From the NCBI RefSeq assembly GCF_964355755.1, contig NC_092673.1, positions 2,857,001 through 2,921,000 on the forward strand: a stretch of DNA of 64,000 nt, written 5' to 3'. Every line of letters begins with the position of its first letter. Within the stretch, counting starts at the first letter, position 1. The position numbers and the translations under genes were made by a program. Positions 58,215 through 64,000 of the stretch are shown here, piece after piece. The notes under the pieces were generated by a model. The model was not told the origin of the DNA. It was given only the letters and a program-made list of their open reading frames with translations, and did no database searches. The DNA is from Antedon mediterranea. Lineage: Eukaryota > Echinodermata > Crinoidea > Comatulida > Antedonidae.

Positions 58215-59958
58215 ATTTCTGGAAGTCAGTAAAGCATACATTTTAATGTTCAGTAAATTAAATATCAATGCATTACAAACACAATAATTGTAAAAGATAT
58301 AAAATATTATAGATTTTTATTTTATAATAATAGGCTACTCTTTCATTTAAAAAAAAGCATTATACTTTAGCTTACATATAGTTTGGTAACTCAAATATGA
58401 ATGGAACTTAAGTACCTTAAGTAATCTGAGCAGACAACAGTTTGCCTGTTGTCGCCCTCACCAACAGAGAAGCTAGACAGGTTACAAAAATCTTCTTGAA
58501 CTATTTGATGAGTCAAGAACCGATAATGGCTAAATAAAGGTGGGAAAACGAGAACGCTACAAAATACAAATTGATGATGGGGAAATTAGTGGTTAATATT
58601 AATTCATATAATAATTGTGAATAGAAAAGAGAAAATTATACATTTACTTAAAATTACATTTTTTTTTATAATGATAATGTAATGAAAAAAAAATACATAT
58701 TTTAAAAATGTTTATTATTTTAATACAGTACTAGGCTAGCCTAGGGCTAGTCTAGGCCTAGCCTATACTGTTAACTAGCCTACCTAGTAGATAGGTCTAG
58801 ACTAGAGTCTAGGCCATAGGCCTCTTTATTTAATTAAGAAATATATTTGTGTCCAAACAACATAAAAAGGCCGTCAGCGTCCCGTAACCACTTGACGACG
58901 GGCTAGGCTATCAAATTGTACTTGTCAATCAGGCAGCCGGACAGGGAATGACGGCCTCGTCGCTCGACAACTAGGAAAAATATTTAATTAATAGGCTCTA
59001 GGTAGGCCGCGCCTAGGAAGGACTAGCCAAGTTCTGACAAATCAAAATACCTTTGTTTCAGGTTACAGTTTTCAACAAAATGTGTTATATCTAACAGAAC
59101 AAGATCATAAAATATACACTCTTCTGTAGAAAGATATCGGTTGTCAATAACGTACGCCAGTTTCACTAACTAATAAAACAGCAAACACAAAACAAAACGA
59201 ACAATAAATATTTTTTTGTAATAAAGTTTTTTTTTGGTTTAATTGCGCCCTCTTTATTATTTGGCACGAACTACTTACTGAAACGAACATGTGGTGGTCT
59301 AAAACGGTGAAACACTGTGAAGCGCTACGAAGTAAACAAACTAAATTTTTATGTTTTTATTTGTATGCTTTTTTATTTTTAAATGTAGAAAAGTGTGTTC
59401 TAAATGTGTGCTAAATAATTTCAGAGTAGATCCGCTGCTTTGTTTGCAGTAGGCCTAGGCCACCAGCTCTCTATCTTAAGAAAGTAGGCCTCCTAGGCTA
59501 GGCCTCTAGGCTAGTATACTATACTAGTATACTGCAGTAGGCCTACTGTACTACTCTAGGCCTCTAGTCTAAGCTTAGGACTAGCCTTTCTAGCTAGCTA
59601 AGTAGCCTAGAGGGCCTTTTAGTAGGCCTACTAGACGCATTCCTAGGCTAGCCTAGGCCTACCATAAAAGTACAACATAAACCCGAAACTGAAACTAAAA
59701 CTAAACTGCAATATAATTAGATCCTAATTGAGAACAGTGATTTGCTCCGTTCCCAAATTTTATAATATTTTATGTTCATATTTAAAAAATATTATTAATA
59801 ATTAATATAGGCTATTGTTTTTTTTCCAGAGGAGCATGTTACATATTACGCATCTGTATCATTATAAGTAACTCATATGTATTCTAATCTTAAAATGTAG
59901 ACCACATCTACAATATAATGGCCATAACAAAATTGTTTTAAACCAACCTGATTAAACT
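58215..59958. promoter_or_regulatory. Divergent R3HCC1L/POLL upstream region
   Basis: Start codons of the head-to-head genes are 1.7 kb apart. The region must contain the R3HCC1L 5' non-coding exon(s), probably near 58400-59190, and the POLL promoter. Two dense AGGCCT/CTAGCC clusters lie at 58730-59010 and 59445-59665. No coding exon recognised. Confidence 0.4.
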
Positions 59959-62900
59959 ATGGAGGCTTCTGGAGGTATTGTGAAAAGTCCAAAAAATAAA
60001 AGAAAACATTGTGATGACAAGCCATTAGAACATTCTGGTGGTTTCACAAAAAATAAAAAATTTAACCATAAAAAACAGAAAATTGAAAAAGACCATGCTA
60101 TGGGGTCTTTAGGGGTGGATGTTCAATCAGGTTTTCTTTCAGGAATTGTTGTACTAATTTTAAAAGCGAGTTTGAGTAAAGCTCGGCATGAAATATTTTC
60201 CAAACAGGTACTTAAAAATGGCGGAAAAGTAATGACAGAAATCACCTCAAGTACAAGTCATGTGATAGTTGCCGAGGAAATGACCCCAGAAAAACTGTAT
60301 AGAATTTTAAATCTCGATAAATGCGTTTATTTGAATGAAATTAAAATTGTTAAAGCAAATTGGCTGAGTGAATCTTTGGCTGAACGTAAATTAATTGATA
60401 CTCATGAATTTGAAATTAATTTAAATGCATATATTGCTAATATTAATGATAGTAAAAAGGTTGAAACCGATAAAGATGACGATCATTTAAAAAATATTGC
60501 CCCGGCTTCAGGATCAAAATGGACTAGTCCCAAAAAATATGAGCCTAAAGCTAATGATATAGATAGTGATGATAGTAGCTATGTTCCAAGTGAGGATGAC
60601 ACTGATAACTTAAATGATCAACATCAGTTAGACAATGATCATGATGTTTCAGAAAGCTCTTCAAATGTTTTTATAAAATCTGCAAATAAATTACCAGTAA
60701 GTGTTCATGTTATTTTTTTATGATAAGATAAGATAAGATAACTTTTATTGATCCTCAAAAAGGAAATTCATTGCTCGTCATAATAACAAAGAAAACGCAA
60801 TAAAAACAAATATAGCATAAAACCATTCATATAAAAACATCTAAAAAAATACAAGATAAATTATCTTCTTGACTTCCTGTTGTACTGGATGATACCGGAG
60901 GGAATAAAGGATTTGGCATATTTGATATTTGAGTTTATTTTCAGAAATGTCGATAATTGAGTTTATTGTCAGAAATGGGTAATAAGATCTTTAAGCAATT
61001 GGATGTTAAGCGTCAGGATTTAGTCTAATGACAAATTACAACTCCACTCCCTTGTAATAAAACTTTGTTTATGTAGACCATCTTGTATATGTTTGTCTAG
61101 TAAACAGGATTGCCACCTTTAAGAAGGATAGTGAATGAACTCGCTTGTGGTTATCCTTGGCAATTTTCCTAAATATATAAACCAGGAATTACAACTCCCT
61201 GTTTAAACAAAACAAACATTGATAAATATCAGATTTAACTGTGTTATCTTTTTCATTTTACAGAAGGGTGATTGGGCCTGTGCAAAACCATCAACCAACC
61301 AACCAGTCAATCTCAACAAACATATTACGGATAAATTACAGGTTTAGATTTCTCTCTCTCATCATAATATTAAGCTCTGTCAACACTATCAAATGTGACA
61401 AAAAAAATGTGATGTGCCCATATATGGACATGATGATGTCATATCATCACTGTACCACATCTTTTTTGTCAAACTAGTTTGACAGCGTAGACAGAGTTTT
61501 ATACTACTGTATTTACTGTTTTTTATAACAGAAATTATTAAAAATAAACATTATTGAATTAATGCAATGTTTAAAATGTATACTTTACATTTAGGTATTA
61601 CAAAATGCATATGAAAACACGAAAGACCAATGGAGAGCATTTGGCTACAAGAAAGCTATCAATGCTCTTAAAAAACACCCCACTAAAGTGACAACGTGGG
61701 AGGTAAGCTTCAGATTAATTTATGCTAGCACGATAAACAGTCGATGATAAGTTGATAAATATGTATTTTTCCTACAGAAAACAAATAAAATCGAAAAGGT
61801 TTTCATCCTAGAACTATATATGATAACCATTTACGTTGACATTGATGAAAATAATATTTTCACAAGTGTAATTAGATGATTTTGACAAGACAACAATTTT
61901 ATTGTTCTTATTGATCATGACATCATTTGACAGGAAAGACAGCATAAATGGTTATCCTATATAGTTCTAGAATAAAAATTAATAATTTGTCACATTTCAT
62001 TAAACCTTAAGTTATCTTTGACCGTTGACCGAATACTAGATAGCATGCCCTCTGTTGCTCTCTTCATTTTGCCAAGTATTTCGTCCAGTAATTGCATAAT
62101 TAATTTATTTAAAAATTTGTTTAAAATCATTGTTAGGAAGCAAGTCATATACCAGGCGTTGGATCAAAACTTGCAGATAAGATAACCGAGATAGTTGAGA
62201 GTGGTCACTTACGAAAGATAGATCATGTTTGCAAAGGTGAAGAAATGGAAGCATTGAATAAATTCAATAATATTTGGGGAGTAGGACCAACAACGGCTCA
62301 AGGCTGGGTGCAACAGGTAAGTATTGTACATATAAATAAAACACTTCAATTAAAGACCACATTTTGAACCGAAACTGAAAAAGGCTGCTCCCAAATATGT
62401 ATATTCCATTTCTTGAAAGTTTGTAAGGAAGAGTTCATTCATTTAGAGGGGTGTTAATTCAATGAGGACGGAGGTATGCAACCCAGGATGCTGTCTACCG
62501 ATTGCCATATATAACATATATACAGAATCCACTTCTACTTTAGAGATTCTCTCATTATCGTAAACTTTATATTTTATTCTCTTAAATTTTGATTTCATGA
62601 ACATCTAAACTAAAGTCCACCAACATAGCGGTAACAAAAATAAAGTCCACCAACATAGCGGTAACAAAAATAACTAACATAATCGTACAAAATCTGTATC
62701 CGTAACATACAAACACCATCTCCGGTTATCGCGTACGTTGGTTAGGGTCCTTGCGTTGCGTCGCTAGTGGGAACCACGCTTTAGGGTCATGTCAAAAAAA
62801 TATGATGATGATAATAGTAATAAATAATAATGTTTTATTCAGGGATATCGTAGTCTGGATGATGTGATGAAAAATATAACGTTAAATCGACAACAGACAA

Positions 62901-63490
62901 TTGGTATGAAGTATTATGATGAATTTCTTGAGCGTATGCCAAGGGAAGAAGTCCAAGAAATACAAACAGTTGTAAGATTTTCTAGCTATTATAAAAAAAC
63001 AATCTTTTATCGCTGCTTTTTTTCATTATGGTGATTTCCGAGCAATTCAAGCATATCAAAGTAGAGCGATACTTGATGTAAGGATTTAGTTCAAAGCAAT
63101 CAAAGTTAATTTACCTTACCAAAAGCTCATTATGTTTATGAAAAATCCCCAGAGAACTCGGTGTTTGTTTCGCAATTAAATCATTTTAATAACTTTGAAA
63201 ATTTATTCCTCTGAGACTGATATTGTTTAGATTAATATCACGGAATATCACCATTGATGATATATAGATAGTATTAAATTATTGTATCTAATTCTTACAA
63301 GTTTTATGTTCCTCTTTTAAGGTTACTAATACGGCACATGAAATCAACTCTGGTTATGTTTTAACAACATGTGGATCATTTCGTCGAGGTAAACCAACAT
63401 GCGGCGATATTGATATATTAGTCTCTCATCCAGATGGCAAATCGCATAAAAATGTTCTTGGAAAACTGCTGGATGCACTAAGGCTAAAAG
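59959..63490 (+). CDS. POLL: DNA polymerase lambda, 5' part (runs off window)
   Basis: Family X repair polymerase used in base excision repair and non-homologous end joining. Exons seen: 59959-60696, 61264-61341, 61595-61702, 62137-62316, 62843-62971, 63322-63490; 468 residues plus one base, open at the 3' side. The remaining palm/thumb exons lie beyond 64000. Residues about 55-150 form the BRCT domain (LKNGGKVMTEITSSTSHVIV, VKANWLSESLAERKLID), followed by an acidic Ser-rich linker. The 8 kDa domain starts near 273 with helix-hairpin-helix IPGVGSKLADKITEIVESG; Lys323 matches the human dRP-lyase Lys312. Catalytic aspartates 440 and 442 lie in GSFRRGKPTCGDIDI (human Asp427/429). The linker motif GDWACAKPS and polymerase sequence favour lambda over mu. 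Confidence 0.94.
60722..60960 (+). repeat. (GATAA)n-headed dispersed repeat
   Basis: Begins GATAAGATAAGATAAGATAA then CTTTTATTGATCCTCAAAAA. This resembles the 3' tail style of many non-LTR elements; family not determined. POLL intron 1. Confidence 0.45.
61371..61500 (-). mobile_element. MITE-A copy 24
   Basis: Complete but short copy with one CCATATATGG, 30 bp after POLL exon 61264-61341. Confidence 0.85.
61801..61975. mobile_element. MITE-D inner palindrome, copy 2
   Basis: CCTAGAACTATATATGATAA and GGTTATCCTATATAGTTCTA enclose ATGACATCATTTGA, matching the inner part of 18311-18672 without its outer ends. POLL intron 3. Confidence 0.65.
62735..62786. mobile_element. MITE-B solo end
   Basis: GTCCTTGCGTTGCGTCGCTA followed by GTGGGAACCACGCTTTA is one terminal part of MITE-B. 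Just upstream a ~30 bp unit (AAAGTCCACCAACATAGCGG) is repeated twice at 62610-62668. Confidence 0.75.
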
Positions 63491-63534
63491 GTAAGAAATT
63501 TAATATTCTATTGTAACACGTAAATAAAATTGCG

Positions 63535-63870
63535 TAAGTTTGCTGTACCCATCATTTTCGTGGAATAACTACGCAAATATTCAACCAATTGGAACGCTCG
63601 CCTTGGAAAATAACTATGCATATATTCAACCAATTGGAACGCTCGCCTTAGAATAACTACGCAATTGTTCAACCAATTGGAACACTCGCCTTGGAATAAC
63701 TACGCATATATTCAACCAATTGGAACGCTCGCCTTGGAAAATAACTACGCATATATTCAACCAATTTGAACGCTCGCTTTGAAATAACTACGCAAATATT
63801 CAACCAATTGGAACACTCGCCTTGGAATGACTATGCAAATATTCAACCAATTGGAACACTCATCTTCATG
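63535..63870. repeat. Minisatellite, ~42-46 bp unit, ~8 copies
   Basis: Unit: AATAACTACGCATATATTCA then ACCAATTGGAACGCTCGCCT, with small length variants. In POLL intron 6. Confidence 0.92.
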
Positions 63871-64000
63871 GAAATGAGGTGAATAGTATATCGCCAACCT
63901 TCGACCTCTTCGTCATGAATTAAATTGCAATACTGTTATCATATCGTTACAACAGCCTTTCGGCTAAGTCCCGCATTTCCCCTATTTCACATTATTTAAA

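Noticed and set aside
63535-63870. Regular ~44 bp repeats considered as a CRISPR-like array.
   Set aside because: Repeats are continuous with no unique spacers, in an animal intron; it is a minisatellite.

Overview
This is an AT-rich animal nuclear window with short exons, GT-AG introns and compact intergenic gaps. The gene set is metazoan: a T-box factor, DBF4, a ciliary protein, UFMylation and mitochondrial proteins. Dense small DNA transposons and tRNA-derived SINEs suggest a marine invertebrate, perhaps an echinoderm or other non-vertebrate deuterostome. That placement is inference from the kind of sequence; no taxonomic search was possible.

Ten genes were rebuilt by hand from splice sites and reading frame. 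Left to right: PTCD3/mS39 (minus, 23 coding exons, 2001-13594); DDRGK1 (plus, 8 exons, 13667-16743), whose start codon lies 72 bp from that of PTCD3; a divergent T-box gene (minus, 5 exons, 17240-21849); DBF4 (minus, 8 exons, 23764-28073); FAM136A (minus, 3 exons, 28939-30178); RPIA (plus, 8 exons, 30623-33567); CFAP99 (minus, 13 exons, 34276-42182); ACADSB (plus, 10 exons, 43358-48622); an SLC7 amino-acid transporter (minus, 49486-52034) with two reading-frame breaks; and R3HCC1L (minus, 7 exons, 54187-58214). DNA polymerase lambda (plus, from 59959) runs off the right edge. In every gene except the SLC7 one, the exon phases sum to an open frame.

The genes are mostly unrelated housekeeping loci and do not form a pathway. 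PTCD3, FAM136A and ACADSB are mitochondrial; DBF4 and POLL act on DNA; R3HCC1L is an mRNA-linked protein. Four neighbouring pairs are head to head (PTCD3/DDRGK1, FAM136A/RPIA, CFAP99/ACADSB, R3HCC1L/POLL), so shared promoters are likely.

The repeat layer is the unusual part. About 25 copies or pieces of one 100-200 bp element (MITE-A below) sit in introns and gaps. They carry exact matches to the CArG box, the SRF/MADS binding site. Two 1.58 kb copies of a TTAA-flanked element lie in opposite orientation inside CFAP99 and enclose exactly four of its exons. There are several nested insertions, a MITE lying against a DBF4 splice donor, a possible hammerhead-type motif, and three intronic minisatellites.
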